Origin: Alphaproteobacteria bacterium
GTDB taxonomy: Bacteria; Myxococcota_A; UBA796; GCA-2862545
Direction: 5' to 3'
Assembly: GCA_020632955.1 (NCBI GenBank)
Contig: JACKEO010000001.1
Span: forward strand, 1-64,000
Length of the DNA stretch: 64,000 nucleotides
Positions within the stretch are counted from its first letter, which is position 1. Each line of letters begins with the position of its first letter. Of this stretch, positions 53,127-62,976 are shown piece after piece. A program made the translations under genes and the position numbers. The notes under the pieces are model-generated. The model saw nothing but the letters and a program-made list of their open reading frames with translations, was not told the origin of the DNA and did no database searches.

Positions 53127-53855
53127 GTGCAGCTCACCGTCGTCGGCCCCGGTCGCCTCGGCCGCAGCCTGGCCCCGCTGTGGCGCGCCGCCGGCCACGC
53201 GGTGGTCCTCGTGGGGCGGGACGAGGCCATCCCTCCGGCCGAGGCGATCGTGCTCGCCGTGCCGGACGGCGCGATCGCGGGGGTGGCGGCGCAGCTCCCG
53301 CCGGACGCCCTGGCGCTCCACACCTCGGGCGCCGCGGACCTCGGCCCCCTGGGACCGCGACCGCACGCCGCCCTGCTCCACCCGCTGATGACCTTCCCGG
53401 GCCCGGAGGTGGCCCAGCCCGATCTGCGCGGCGTGGCCGCCCGCATCGCCGGATCCAGCGAGCGCGCCCTCGGCGTGGCCCGCACGCTCGCCGCGTCCCT
53501 CGGACTGGTGCCCCTCGAGGTGCCCGGCGACCCGCGGCTCTACCACGCCGCCGCCGTCCTCGCGGGCAACCTCGCCACCGTGCTCCTCGCCGAGGCCGGG
53601 GCCACCCTCGCCGCCGCGGGCGTGCCCCCCGAGGAGGCCCGACGCGCGTTGCTCCCGCTGGCGCTCCGTTCCCTGCAGAACGCCGTCGCGGACCCGGTCG
53701 CCGCCCTCACCGGCCCCGCGGCCCGCGGCGACCACGCCACCCTCGCCGCCCACCGCGCCGCACTCGACGCGGCGGGCCTGGAGGGGCCGCGCGCCACCTA
53801 CGACCAGCTCACCGCCCGCGCGCTCGCCTTGCTCGGATCCGTGCGATCCGCGTGA
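53127..53855 (+). CDS. DUF2520-type Rossmann-fold oxidoreductase-like protein
   Basis: 242 residues. The GTG at 53127 follows GGAGG. N-terminal NAD(P)-binding motif VVGPGRLGRSLAPLWRAAGH, then AIVLAVPDGAIAGVA. The C-terminal DUF2520 domain has HTSGAADLGPLGPRPHAALLHPL near its start and YHAAAVLAGNLATVLLAEA, which is close to the family's ketopantoate-reductase-like helix. Such proteins often lie near panB/panC or folate genes; here they do not. Catalytic function is not established for the family. Confidence 0.85.
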   Translation: MQLTVVGPGRLGRSLAPLWRAAGHAVVLVGRDEAIPPAEAIVLAVPDGAIAGVAAQLPPDALALHTSGAADLGPLGPRPHAALLHPLMTFPGPEVAQPDLRGVAARIAGSSERALGVARTLAASLGLVPLEVPGDPRLYHAAAVLAGNLATVLLAEAGATLAAAGVPPEEARRALLPLALRSLQNAVADPVAALTGPAARGDHATLAAHRAALDAAGLEGPRATYDQLTARALALLGSVRSA

Positions 53856-53962
53856 AGCCGCTGTCCATCGGCGAGGACGACCACAGAGGATCCACGGGTC
53901 CTCGCCACAGGTGGACGCAGGCGCCCCCGGTGTCTACGATCCCACCAGGACGCGGAGCGACC

Positions 53963-54139
53963 ATGCTCGACAGCTTCATCATCGAGCGGATCCGGCGAGA
54001 GAAGGAACGCGAGCGCGACGCGGGCTACCGCCCCCTGCGCATCGAGCGCGTCCCTCCGCAAGTCCCGCCCGAGCGTCCGCGGCCCACGGTCGACGAGGAT
54101 CCGCCCCGCGGATCCGTCGAGATCGACTTCCGGCTCTAG
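53963..54139 (+). CDS. Small conserved 58-residue protein
   Basis: 58 residues. ATG at 53963 with GGAG upstream. The sequence is a charged helix (MLDSFIIERIRREKERERDA) followed by a Pro-rich tail (VPPQVPPERPRPTVDEDPPR) and a short terminal strand (VEIDFRL). Similar short proteins with a MLDxFIIExIxR start are, from memory, widespread in deltaproteobacterial genomes, usually uncharacterised. The stop lies seven bases before a perfect 24-bp palindrome. Confidence 0.7.
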   Translation: MLDSFIIERIRREKERERDAGYRPLRIERVPPQVPPERPRPTVDEDPPRGSVEIDFRL

Positions 54140-54145
54140 ATTGTG

Positions 54146-54169
54146 GGTCCTGACCAGCTGGTCAGGACC
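54146..54169. promoter_or_regulatory. Perfect 24-bp palindrome
   Basis: GGTCCTGACCAG at 54146-54157 is followed directly by its exact reverse complement at 54158-54169, right after the 58-residue gene. As RNA it could form a 10-bp stem with a short loop; as DNA it could bind a dimeric regulator. It joins the first unit of the adjacent 35-base repeats. Confidence 0.7.
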
Positions 54170-54261
54170 GGTGGCTTGGCGGGACGCACGCGGCACGCGG
54201 GACCGGTGGCTCGGCGGGACGCTCGCGGCACGCTGGGACGGCGGCCTCGCGGGACGGGGCG
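54166..54261. repeat. 35-base tandem repeat, about 2.7 copies
   Basis: Two full units (54166-54200 and 54201-54235) agree at 32 of 35 positions, beginning GACCGGTGGC. A third, more diverged partial unit follows from 54236. The repeats fill most of the 210-base spacer between the 58-residue gene and rpmB, which otherwise holds no gene. Confidence 0.75.
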
Positions 54262-54323
54262 CACCACGACGAACGCCCGCGACCGGGTGGTGCGGGCGTT
54301 CGATCGAGACGACAGACCGGGGA

Positions 54324-54339
54324 CGCGACCGCGGTCGCG
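54324..54339 (-). terminator. 16-bp palindrome after rpmB
   Basis: CGCGACCGCGGTCGCG is a perfect palindrome 11 bases beyond the rpmB stop. It could form a short stem in the rpmB transcript and act as a terminator, but there is no U-tract. Confidence 0.4.
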
Positions 54340-54349
54340 CGCGCTCCGA

Positions 54350-54586
54350 TCAGAGCTTGCCGAGGTCGACGCCCATCTCGTCGGCGAAGACCTGGAGGCC
54401 CTTCTTGTCGATGGTGCGCATCGCGCGGGTCGACACCTTGAGCACCACGAAGCGCTCGCCCTCGGCCCACCAGAAGCGGCGCTTCTGCAGGTTGGGGAGC
54501 TGACGCTTCTTCGTCTTGATGTTCGAGTGCGAGACCTTGTTCGCGACGTTCGGACGCTTGCCGGTGAGCTGGCAGGTGCGGGCCAT
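54350..54586 (-). CDS. rpmB: 50S ribosomal protein L28
   Basis: 78 residues, the family size. ATG at 54586 gives MARTCQLTGKRPNVANKVSH; then KTKKRQLPNLQKRRFW and VSTRAMRTIDKKGLQVF. The N-terminal CxxTGKxP motif keeps one Cys, and the zinc-binding Cys set of some L28 proteins is absent, so this is the zinc-free form. The start is 141 bases below the left arm of the 149-base repeat element. Confidence 0.97.
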   Translation of the reverse strand: MARTCQLTGKRPNVANKVSHSNIKTKKRQLPNLQKRRFWWAEGERFVVLKVSTRAMRTIDKKGLQVFADEMGVDLGKL

Positions 54587-54726
54587 GACGGAGTCCTCGA
54601 AGGCTGGGGAGAGGCGGGCTCGCCGGTGCGTCGACGCAGCGCGTGACGACGCGGCCGGGCGGGGCAGCCCCACGCGACGGCGCGCCTTAACGGAGGGGAC
54701 GCCGCGGGGCAACGGCGTCATGGCGA

Positions 54727-54875
54727 CCCCCGCCTGACCTGATCGGCACCGAGCCGAGACCGGCGTGCGTCGGACCGAGGAGAAGGAGCGAAGGCGTAGC
54801 TCGCGCTACGTCGAGCGACGCCGACGACGGACCGGCGTGCGTCGGGCCGGCGAATGCCATCAGGTCAGGCGGGGG
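54727..54875. mobile_element. MITE-like symmetric element with 17-bp terminal inverted repeats
   Basis: A perfect 17-bp inverted repeat (54727-54743 and 54859-54875) bounds a 149-base non-coding element; with a small gap the symmetry continues outward through ATGGCG/CGCCAT. Inside lie two direct 20-base repeats agreeing at 19 positions (54758-54777, 54830-54849) around a central hairpin CGTAGC-tcgc-GCTACG (54795-54810). It fills most of the rpmB to Rieske-gene spacer. Size and layout fit a miniature inverted-repeat element; a large structured RNA is the alternative. A target duplication is not obvious. Confidence 0.5.
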
Positions 54876-54882
54876 GGCGCCA

Positions 54883-55335
54883 TCAGGGCGCGGCGGGCAC
54901 GCAGACCACCCCGTCCACCACCTCGGCGGCATGGACGGCCACCACCTGGGACGGGTCGACGTCGCACGCGCCGGTGGCGAGGTCGAAGCGCCAGCCGTGC
55001 AGCGGGCACACCAGCGCGTCGCCTTCCAGATCGCCGTCGCCGAGGGGCCCCCCGGCGTGCGGGCAGGTGGCGTCGAGCACGTGCACACGGGTGCCACGGC
55101 GCACCACCACCACAGGCACCCCGTCGAGCAGGGTCTCGGTGAGCTGGCCGTCGACCAGATCCACCAGCGGCAGGAGCTGGCGCAGGGCAGCGGGCGGCGG
55201 CGGGGCCGGAGCGCCCGTGGGCGTCCCGTCGGCGGGCGCGGGCGGTCCGAGCAGACGCTCGAGCAGGGCCCGCACCAGGCGCCGGCGCACCCCGTCGGGC
55301 CGACCCATGAGCAGCAGACGCACGAGACGGCGCAC
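54883..55335 (-). CDS. Rieske [2Fe-2S] ferredoxin-like protein
   Basis: 150 residues. The GTG at 55335 has AGGAG five bases upstream. A basic N-terminus (RRLVRLLLMGRPDGVRRRLV) and a Pro-rich linker precede the Rieske domain. Its cluster ligands are Cys91 and His93 (CPHAGGPLGDG) and Cys110 and His113 (CPLHGWRFD). The layout, without extra disulfide Cys, is that of low-potential, dioxygenase-ferredoxin-like proteins rather than bc1 Rieske proteins. The N-terminal basic helix is not a signal peptide, so it is probably cytoplasmic. The electron partner is unknown. The stop codon lies at the end of the inverted-repeat element, inside its outer symmetry. Confidence 0.88.
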   Translation of the reverse strand: MRRLVRLLLMGRPDGVRRRLVRALLERLLGPPAPADGTPTGAPAPPPPAALRQLLPLVDLVDGQLTETLLDGVPVVVVRRGTRVHVLDATCPHAGGPLGDGDLEGDALVCPLHGWRFDLATGACDVDPSQVVAVHAAEVVDGVVCVPAAP

Positions 55336-55433
55336 ACGATCTCCTGGAGGCAGGACTCCCGCTACACGCCGGTGGGTCGCGGCGCCACCCGACCGCCCGC
55401 GGCGATACGCTGCCGCGTCCCCCCGGAGCCGCG

Positions 55434-58058
55434 ATGCCCGCCCTGCCCGTCGCCCCGCGCCGCCCTCGGCTCCCCGGCCGGAGCCTGCTGCTGCGGGGTG
55501 GCCTCCTGCTGGGGGCGTGGGCGTCGGGCGCGCAGGCGGTCGATCTCCCCACGGCGGCGAGCGAGCCCGACGTGGCCGAGCCGGCCCCCGAGGCGGAGGG
55601 GATGCTGGGCCCCGCGCGGGCGCTCCAGGGCGCGCACTGGGCCTTGCCGCCACCCGCCCTGCCCGGCTCCACCCCCCGCCCCGAGCGCCTGGAGGACGTC
55701 GCCGCGCTGCTCGCGGTGGGTCGCACGGAGGCTGCGCTCGCCGCCGCCGACCACCTCGCCCACACGCTGCGCGACGCCGAGGAGCGCGCTGCGGCCTGGC
55801 TCGCGGCGGGCATGGTGCACCGCGAGGCCGGGCGGGCCAACCTCGCCTCGGAGGCCTTCACGCAGGTGCGCTTCGGCGGCGGTCCCCTGGCCCCCCTTGG
55901 TGCGTGGTTCGAGGCGGAGCAGGATCTCGCGCGCGGCCGCGCCGCGGTCGCCGTGCGGGAGTGCCGGGCCTACCTCGACCGCTGGCCCGAGGGCTGGCAC
56001 GCCGAGGACTGCGAGGTGCTCCTGCCCTTCGCGCTCGCCGACGCCGGCGACGCCGACGCCGCGCTCGAGGCCGCCGACGCGTGGGACGCCCACCACGCCG
56101 AGCTCCGCATCGGCGAGCCCGTGCGCCTCGCCGTGGCCGCCTGGGCGCGCACCCACGATCCCGCGCGCGCCGTCGCGCTCTACCAGGCGCTCGCCACGCG
56201 GTTCGAGGCCCCCCGCACGCCGCGGGTGGCCGAGGCGGCCCTCGCGGCCCTGCGGCGTGAGGGGCAGGTCGGCGCCACCGTGCCCGACGATCTGCAGAGC
56301 CTCACCCAGCGCGCCACCAGCCTGCGGCTGTGCGGGCGGGGCGAGGACGCGTGGGCGCTCTACACCCAGCTGCAGGACCGTGCCGACGACACGCCCTGGC
56401 TGGGTCGCTGGGTGGAGGGGGAGGCCACGTCCTTCGCCTGGTCGGCGCGCCGCTACGACCTGCTCGCCGGGCACTACCGCGCCCGGGCCGCCGAGGATCC
56501 CGACGATGCCCGCGCCCTCTGGCTGCTCTACCGGGCGCTCGATCGCGGGGGCCACCTGCAGGAGGCGGGGCGCGTCGGGCTGGACGGGCTGGCGCGCTTC
56601 TCCCGGGAGCGTCCCTGGCGCCGGGAGGAGGAGCGCATCGCGCGCACCCTGCTGCTCGCCCAGGACCACGTGGCCGCACGGCGCATCTTCGACGAGCTCG
56701 GGGACGCGCGAGGCTGGGCCGGCGTGCGCAACCGCTACTACGCCGCCTTCGCCTCGCTGCGCCTGGGCGACACCGCCGACGCCCTGCGTCGCCTCGACGC
56801 CCTCGTGGACGGGGACGACGGCCTGCACGCCGAGGCCCGGTACTGGCGCGCCACCCTGCTGGAGCCCACGGATCCCGCGGGCGCGGCGCGCGATCGGGCG
56901 TGGATCACCGGGCGCGAGCCCACGTCGTGGTACGGCCTGCTGCTCGCCGACGCCGTCCCCGCCGCGCGCACCGGGCGCTGGCCGGGCGCGGCGGCGCCCC
57001 GCCCCGATCCGGCCACTCCGGTGCAGCTCGGACGCCTCGCCGCGGGCCCCATGGATCGCCCCTCCGGTCGTCCGCCGGACGGCCGGCTCGCGGCGCTGAG
57101 CTGGTCGGCACTGCCCCGGATCGACGTCCCCGCCCCCGCCCCGCTCCCCGCGGCCGCCCCGGCGGAGCGCCCCTTCGACCACGTCGTGCCGTCCAGCCAG
57201 CACGATCCCGGCGCCGCAGCCGCCACGCTGCACGCCGTGGCCTGCGACCACGGAGCCGACTTCCCCCTGCTGCTCGCCGTGGAGCTCCTCGCCCGCGTGG
57301 GCCTCCACGAGCTGTCCGGCCCGATGCTCGCGGCGGTCCACGACGACTGGGGCACGCGTGCCCGGCGGCGCGATCCCGCCGCCCGCGCGCTGGCGGCCCG
57401 CCTCGAGAAGGCCGACTGGATCGATCTCTTCGTCACCGCCCGCGACGACCACGACGCCACGCGCTTCGCCTGGGGCCTGCACCGCCACGTGCCCGCCGCC
57501 GAGGCCCAGGCGGTGCAGGCCCTGGCCCTGCCCATCGCCCACGGCCGCCACGTCTGGCGCTCGGCACGGCGCCACGACGTCGATCCCCTGCTGGTGCTCG
57601 GCCTCATGCGCACCGAGAGCCAGTACGACCCCTACGCCGTGAGCCGGGTGGGCGCGCGCGGCCCGATGCAGATCATGCCGCGCACCGGCAACCTGCTCGC
57701 CGACCTCCGCGGCGACGAGACCTTCCACGTGGGCATGCTGCACGACCCGGAGCTCGCGCTGGAGCTGGGCGTCCAGTACCTGGGCCTGCTGATGGAACGC
57801 TTCGACGGCGTCTTCCCGCTCGCGGTGGCCGCCTACAACGCCGGCCCCCACAACGTGAGCGCCTGGCTCGACGCCCTGGGCCACGACGTGCCCCTCGACG
57901 TGCTCGTGGAGTACGTCCCCTTCGGCGAGACGCGGCGCTACGTGCGCAGCGTCACCGAGCGCTATGCCGAGTACGTCGCGCTCTACGGGCCGACGAGAGC
58001 CGGGGTGGAGCTCCCGCCCCGGCCGCGCGGCGACCACCCGGAGATCGTCGACTTCTGA
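55434..58058 (+). CDS. slt: Slt-type soluble lytic transglycosylase
   Basis: 874 residues. ATG at 55434 with GGAG upstream; an N-terminal hydrophobic segment (LLLRGGLLLGAWASGAQA) is the signal peptide. A long helical superhelix (about residues 80-620), with repeated Ala-rich helix pairs, resembles the ring of Slt70. The C-terminal GEWL-like domain has the catalytic Glu728 in LMRTESQYDPYAVS, then GARGPMQIMPRTG, ALELGVQYLGLL and AVAAYNAGPHNVSAWL, complete for family 1. It cleaves peptidoglycan glycan strands with 1,6-anhydro products. It is longer than E. coli Slt70 and has a disordered Pro/Arg stretch in the middle. Its stop overlaps the next ATG by one base. Confidence 0.92.
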   Translation: MPALPVAPRRPRLPGRSLLLRGGLLLGAWASGAQAVDLPTAASEPDVAEPAPEAEGMLGPARALQGAHWALPPPALPGSTPRPERLEDVAALLAVGRTEAALAAADHLAHTLRDAEERAAAWLAAGMVHREAGRANLASEAFTQVRFGGGPLAPLGAWFEAEQDLARGRAAVAVRECRAYLDRWPEGWHAEDCEVLLPFALADAGDADAALEAADAWDAHHAELRIGEPVRLAVAAWARTHDPARAVALYQALATRFEAPRTPRVAEAALAALRREGQVGATVPDDLQSLTQRATSLRLCGRGEDAWALYTQLQDRADDTPWLGRWVEGEATSFAWSARRYDLLAGHYRARAAEDPDDARALWLLYRALDRGGHLQEAGRVGLDGLARFSRERPWRREEERIARTLLLAQDHVAARRIFDELGDARGWAGVRNRYYAAFASLRLGDTADALRRLDALVDGDDGLHAEARYWRATLLEPTDPAGAARDRAWITGREPTSWYGLLLADAVPAARTGRWPGAAAPRPDPATPVQLGRLAAGPMDRPSGRPPDGRLAALSWSALPRIDVPAPAPLPAAAPAERPFDHVVPSSQHDPGAAAATLHAVACDHGADFPLLLAVELLARVGLHELSGPMLAAVHDDWGTRARRRDPAARALAARLEKADWIDLFVTARDDHDATRFAWGLHRHVPAAEAQAVQALALPIAHGRHVWRSARRHDVDPLLVLGLMRTESQYDPYAVSRVGARGPMQIMPRTGNLLADLRGDETFHVGMLHDPELALELGVQYLGLLMERFDGVFPLAVAAYNAGPHNVSAWLDALGHDVPLDVLVEYVPFGETRRYVRSVTERYAEYVALYGPTRAGVELPPRPRGDHPEIVDF

Positions 58059-59173
58059 TGCGCCTGCTCGTCCTGCTCCTCCTGCTCGCCCTGCCGGCCC
58101 ACGCCGGACGCAAGCGTGCCCCCGACGCCGACGCCCCCGAGGAGGCGCCCGCGGCGCGTGCACCCCGCGCCAAGGCGCCCTTCCCCGACACGCTCCCGGT
58201 GGACCTGGGGCCCCTGCCGGACGGGCTGGCCAACGCCTCGGCCCAGGCCTGCCACGCCTGCCACCCGGCGGTGACCGAGGCCTGGCGGGGCAGCGCCCAC
58301 GCACGGGGCGTCACGCCCGCCCTCGCAGAGGCCGCGCGCGCAGCGGGCAGTCCCGCCTGCCTGTCGTGCCACCTGCCCCTGCGCCAGCAGCACGCCCGCG
58401 ATCTGCTGGGCTCCTCGCGCGATCCCCTCGTGGAGGTGGGCCCGCCCAACCCCGCATGGTCCCCCACGCTCCAGCTGGAGGGCGTCACCTGCGCGGCCTG
58501 CCACGTGCGCCGCGGCGCCGTGGTGGGCGCCAGCCCCACCCGCCCCGCGCCCCACACCACGGCCTGGACCGACGCGCTCGGCAGCCCCGAGGCGTGCGCC
58601 ACCTGCCACCAGCTCACGTGGCCCGGGGCCACGCAGCCCTTCTACGACACCTACGGCGAGTGGCAGGGCTCGCCCTGGGCCGCCGCGGGCGTCACCTGCC
58701 AGGACTGCCACATGGGCGCCGATGTGAGCGGCCACCGCAGCCACGCGGTGACGGCCGACCTGCGCCGCGCGCTCTCGGTGCTCGTCGGGGTGGGCGCGCC
58801 GGCGGTGGTGCGCGGAGGGGCTCCCGTGGCGCTGTCGGTCACGCTGCAGAACACCGGCGCCGGCCACCACCTCCCGAGCGGGTCGCCCTACACCTCCCTG
58901 GAGGTATGGGCCGTGCTGGAGCGCCAGGGCGAGCGACGGGTGATCCTCCAGGAGCGGCTCGGCCAGACCGTGGGCGACGCCCCTCCCTGGCCCATCCTCG
59001 CCGACACGCGGATCCCGGCGGGCGAGAGCCGTCGCCTGGACGCCAGCCTCGCGCTCGACCAGGGCGACCCGGCGGACGGCTGGGCGCTGGTGGTGGAGGT
59101 GGTCCGCAGCACCGACGGCGCGCTCGACGGCGCGGCCTCGCTCGTGCAGCGCCTCCCGCTGGTGGTGGAGTAG
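58058..59173 (+). CDS. Pentaheme c-type cytochrome
   Basis: 371 residues, exported (signal peptide MRLLVLLLLLALPAHA). The ATG at 58058 overlaps the slt stop (TGATG). Five CxxCH heme sites are at residues 65-69 (CHACH), 101-105 (CLSCH), 145-149 (CAACH), 180-184 (CATCH) and 214-218 (CQDCH). The arrangement and Cys/His spacing recall cytochrome c554/NrfA-type or cytochrome-c-family multiheme proteins, but no catalytic site is recognisable. A C-terminal beta domain without heme (about residues 245-371) ends it. Periplasmic electron transfer is likely; partners are not visible in the window. Confidence 0.88.
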   Translation: MRLLVLLLLLALPAHAGRKRAPDADAPEEAPAARAPRAKAPFPDTLPVDLGPLPDGLANASAQACHACHPAVTEAWRGSAHARGVTPALAEAARAAGSPACLSCHLPLRQQHARDLLGSSRDPLVEVGPPNPAWSPTLQLEGVTCAACHVRRGAVVGASPTRPAPHTTAWTDALGSPEACATCHQLTWPGATQPFYDTYGEWQGSPWAAAGVTCQDCHMGADVSGHRSHAVTADLRRALSVLVGVGAPAVVRGGAPVALSVTLQNTGAGHHLPSGSPYTSLEVWAVLERQGERRVILQERLGQTVGDAPPWPILADTRIPAGESRRLDASLALDQGDPADGWALVVEVVRSTDGALDGAASLVQRLPLVVE

Positions 59174-59231
59174 GCGGCCGATCCGTCGGCCGACGGCGCC
59201 GCGTTACACCTGCGCCCGGGAGGGGCTCCGC

Positions 59232-60436
<1,205 letters not shown>

Positions 60437-60440
<4 letters not shown>

Positions 60441-61276
60441 GGGAGGTCCACGTCGCCTGCAGCCCCGACGCCGACGACCTCTTCATGGTGCGGGCGATCC
60501 TGCTCGACCTCATCGACACCGGGCCCTACCGCTTCGTCGTGCGCACCGAGCCCACCGACGCCCTGAACCGGCTCGGCGAGACGGACGACGTCGAGGTCCT
60601 GGCGATCTCCACGGCCTGGTACCCCCGGCTCGCCCACCGCTGGCGCATGCTGCCCCATGGCGGGAGCATGGGCGAGGGCTACGGCCCCGTGCTGGTGGCC
60701 CGCGAGCCCATGACCCTGGACGACCTGCGGGGCCGGAAGGTGGCCGTGCCCGGCCTCACCACCACGGCCTGGGCGATCACCCGGATGATGGTGGAGGTGG
60801 AGCCGGTCGTGGTGCCGATCACCCCGCCCGAACGGGTGTTCGAGACCCTGCGATCGGGCGAGGTGGAGGCGGCCGTCCTCATCCACGAGGGTCGGCTCAC
60901 CTTCGCGCGCGAGGGCTTCGTGCAGGTGGCGGAGCTCGGCGCCTGGTGGTCGCGCGCCACCGGCGGCCTGCCCCTGCCGCTCGGCGCGAACACGATCCGG
61001 CGCGATCTGCCGCCCGCGGATCTCGCCGCCATCAGCGGGGTCCTGCGCGCGGCGATCGCCCACGCCCTCGAGGACCGGGACGCCGCGATCGCGTGGCTGC
61101 TCGCCCGCGGCGGTCCGCTGCGCACCGCCGACGAGGTCTCGCGCTACCTCGACATGTACGCCAACCAGCGCACCCTCGACTACGGTCCCGACGGTCGTGC
61201 GGCGGTCGAGGGGCTCCTCGCGCGCGGCGCCGCGGCGGGTCTGTGGCAGCCCGTGGAGGTGGACTGGGCCCCCTGA
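60437..61276 (+). CDS. mqnD: 1,4-dihydroxy-6-naphthoate synthase-like protein (futalosine pathway)
   Basis: 279 residues. The GTG at 60437 overlaps the previous stop (GTGA). Family signatures read ACSPDADDLFMVRAI near the start, GGSMGEGYGPVLVAREPM, LRGRKVAVPGLTT, RSGEVEAAVLIHEGRLTF and GGLPLPLGANTIRRDLP, all close to MqnD. MqnD converts cyclic de-hypoxanthine futalosine to 1,4-dihydroxy-6-naphthoate in alternative menaquinone synthesis. MqnA homologues have related folds; the SMGEGYGP and LPLGANxIRRDL strings argue for MqnD. No other mqn genes lie nearby, so the others are elsewhere. Confidence 0.88.
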
Positions 61277-61335
61277 ACGGGCGGGTGGATCCCAAGGGCG
61301 ACGACCACGTCGCGGTACTGGCACCCCAGCACGGC

Positions 61336-61365
61336 TTGATCCGCCGCCCCGCCGACCGATACAAC
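61336..61365 (+). promoter_or_regulatory. Candidate promoter for the kinase gene
   Basis: TTGATC (61336-61341) and TACAAC (61360-61365), 18 bases apart, are four-of-six matches each to the -35 and -10 consensus. The predicted start near 61372 would lie just after a possible ATG at 61369, which favours the ATG at 61414 as the kinase start. Confidence 0.35.
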
Positions 61366-61413
61366 AGCATGCGGACTCCCTCCTGGTCCGCTCCACCCCC
61401 CGGGCGGCCGTCC

Positions 61414-62976
61414 ATGGCTCCTCGCACCACCCAGACGCCCGAAGACGAGCCCATCGCGCTCGATGGCGAGGAGGGCGACGAGCCGTCGGCCGACGCGGCG
61501 TACCAGGACGACGCCTCGGAGGACGAGCCCACGAACACGCGCTCCGTGGAGCCCCAGGCCGTGCTGCTGGACGGTCGCTACCGCATCCGCCGCCTCATCG
61601 CGCGCGGCGGCATGAGCGTGGTGCACCTCGCGGAACAGGTGGACCTCCAGCGCGACGTCGCCCTGAAGGTGCTGCGCCCGCCCGCGTCGGTGCACGACCG
61701 CTTCGACTTCTCGGAGGCCTTCAAGCAGGAGGCCCGCACCCTCGCCTCCCTCCGCCACCCGAACGTGGTCACCCTGCACGACTTCGGTCGCGTGGGCAGG
61801 GACGAGGTCTTCCTCGCGATGGAGTACGTGGACGGCCGCCCGCTGTCGCAGGTGCTCGAGGAGGGGCCGCTCGCGCCGCTGCACGCGGTGCGGCTGATGC
61901 TCCAGGTGTGCCTCGCGCTGCGCTACACGCACGGCCGCGGCGTCATCCACAAGGACGTGAAGCCCTCGAACCTGATGGTCACGCTCGACGACGAGGGCGA
62001 GGAGCTGATCAAGGTCATCGACTTCGGCATCGCCGGCGGCGACCTCGACGTGGACCGCGACCTGGTGATCGGGTCGCCCGACTGCATGGCCCCCGAGCAG
62101 ATCACCGGCGACCCCGTGGTGCCCGCCACCGACGTCTACGGCGTGGGGTGCGTGCTCTTCCGCGCCATCGCGGGGCGCTACCCCTACGTGGGCTCCTCCG
62201 CCGAGGACAAGCTGGTGGCGCACGTCACCGAGACGGTGCCGGTGCTGTCGGAGATCGCCACGAGCGCGGAGGTGTCTCCCGACCTCGACGAGATCGTCCG
62301 CCGCTGCCTGCAGAAGGAGGCCGCCCTCCGCTACCAGGACATGGACGGCCTCATCGACGACCTGGCCGCCTTCCTGGGCCTGCCCGACACGGGGTGGCGC
62401 ACGGGCTCCTTCATCGCCCCCCGCGCGCTGCGGCTCGCTGCGGAGGGCGCCGCGGCCTCGCCGCCCGACACCCTGGCCACGGTGCGCCCGCGCAGCGTGC
62501 GGCCCCGCAGCACGCCGACCGAGGTCCCCGAAGCCGCGGACGCCTCGTCGAGCGCCTCCTCCGACCGGCTCCCGCTGGTGCTGGCGATCGGCGCCGCGGT
62601 GGTGCTGGTGCTCACCGCCGCCCTGATCTGGCCCTCCGGCGACCCGGCGCCCGTCGTCGCCGAGCCCCCCTCGCAGGCGGCCTCGCCGGCGCCCCCCGAG
62701 GCCGTCGAGGCGCCCGCGGGCCAGGCCACCGTGGCGGAGCCCGCTCCCCCCACGCCGAAGCCGGCAGCGCCGGCCCCGGCCCCGGAGGCGGAAGCCTCCC
62801 CTCCCCCGCGACGGCGATCCGCGCCGCGCGCGACGAAGCCCGAGCCCCAGGGCAGCGCCACCCCCACGCCTCCCCCGGCCGCGCGATCCGCGCCGCCCGC
62901 TTCGGCTCCGGCCGAGGACGAGGGAGCCGATGAGGTGGAGGCACCCAAGGGCTACAAGGCCATGCCGGAGTTCTGA
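61414..62976 (+). CDS. Membrane Ser/Thr protein kinase
   Basis: 520 residues. Start at 61414 is preferred for its position relative to a candidate promoter; no strong Shine-Dalgarno sequence is seen, and 61369 is possible. The Hanks-type kinase domain covers residues 50-325: ARGGMSVVHLAE (P-loop), Lys85 in DVALKVL, HKD catalytic loop (Asp181, IHKDVKPSNLMV), DFG Asp203 and MAPEQ. All catalytic residues are present, with Lys replacing Arg in HRD. Residues 386-406 form the TM segment. The extracytoplasmic part is Pro/Ala-rich and disordered, with no PASTA repeats. The PP2C phosphatase encoded two genes upstream is a natural antagonist. A TPR-TonB receptor gene follows with a one-base overlap. 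Confidence 0.9.
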   Translation: MAPRTTQTPEDEPIALDGEEGDEPSADAAYQDDASEDEPTNTRSVEPQAVLLDGRYRIRRLIARGGMSVVHLAEQVDLQRDVALKVLRPPASVHDRFDFSEAFKQEARTLASLRHPNVVTLHDFGRVGRDEVFLAMEYVDGRPLSQVLEEGPLAPLHAVRLMLQVCLALRYTHGRGVIHKDVKPSNLMVTLDDEGEELIKVIDFGIAGGDLDVDRDLVIGSPDCMAPEQITGDPVVPATDVYGVGCVLFRAIAGRYPYVGSSAEDKLVAHVTETVPVLSEIATSAEVSPDLDEIVRRCLQKEAALRYQDMDGLIDDLAAFLGLPDTGWRTGSFIAPRALRLAAEGAAASPPDTLATVRPRSVRPRSTPTEVPEAADASSSASSDRLPLVLAIGAAVVLVLTAALIWPSGDPAPVVAEPPSQAASPAPPEAVEAPAGQATVAEPAPPTPKPAAPAPAPEAEASPPPRRRSAPRATKPEPQGSATPTPPPAARSAPPASAPAEDEGADEVEAPKGYKAMPEF

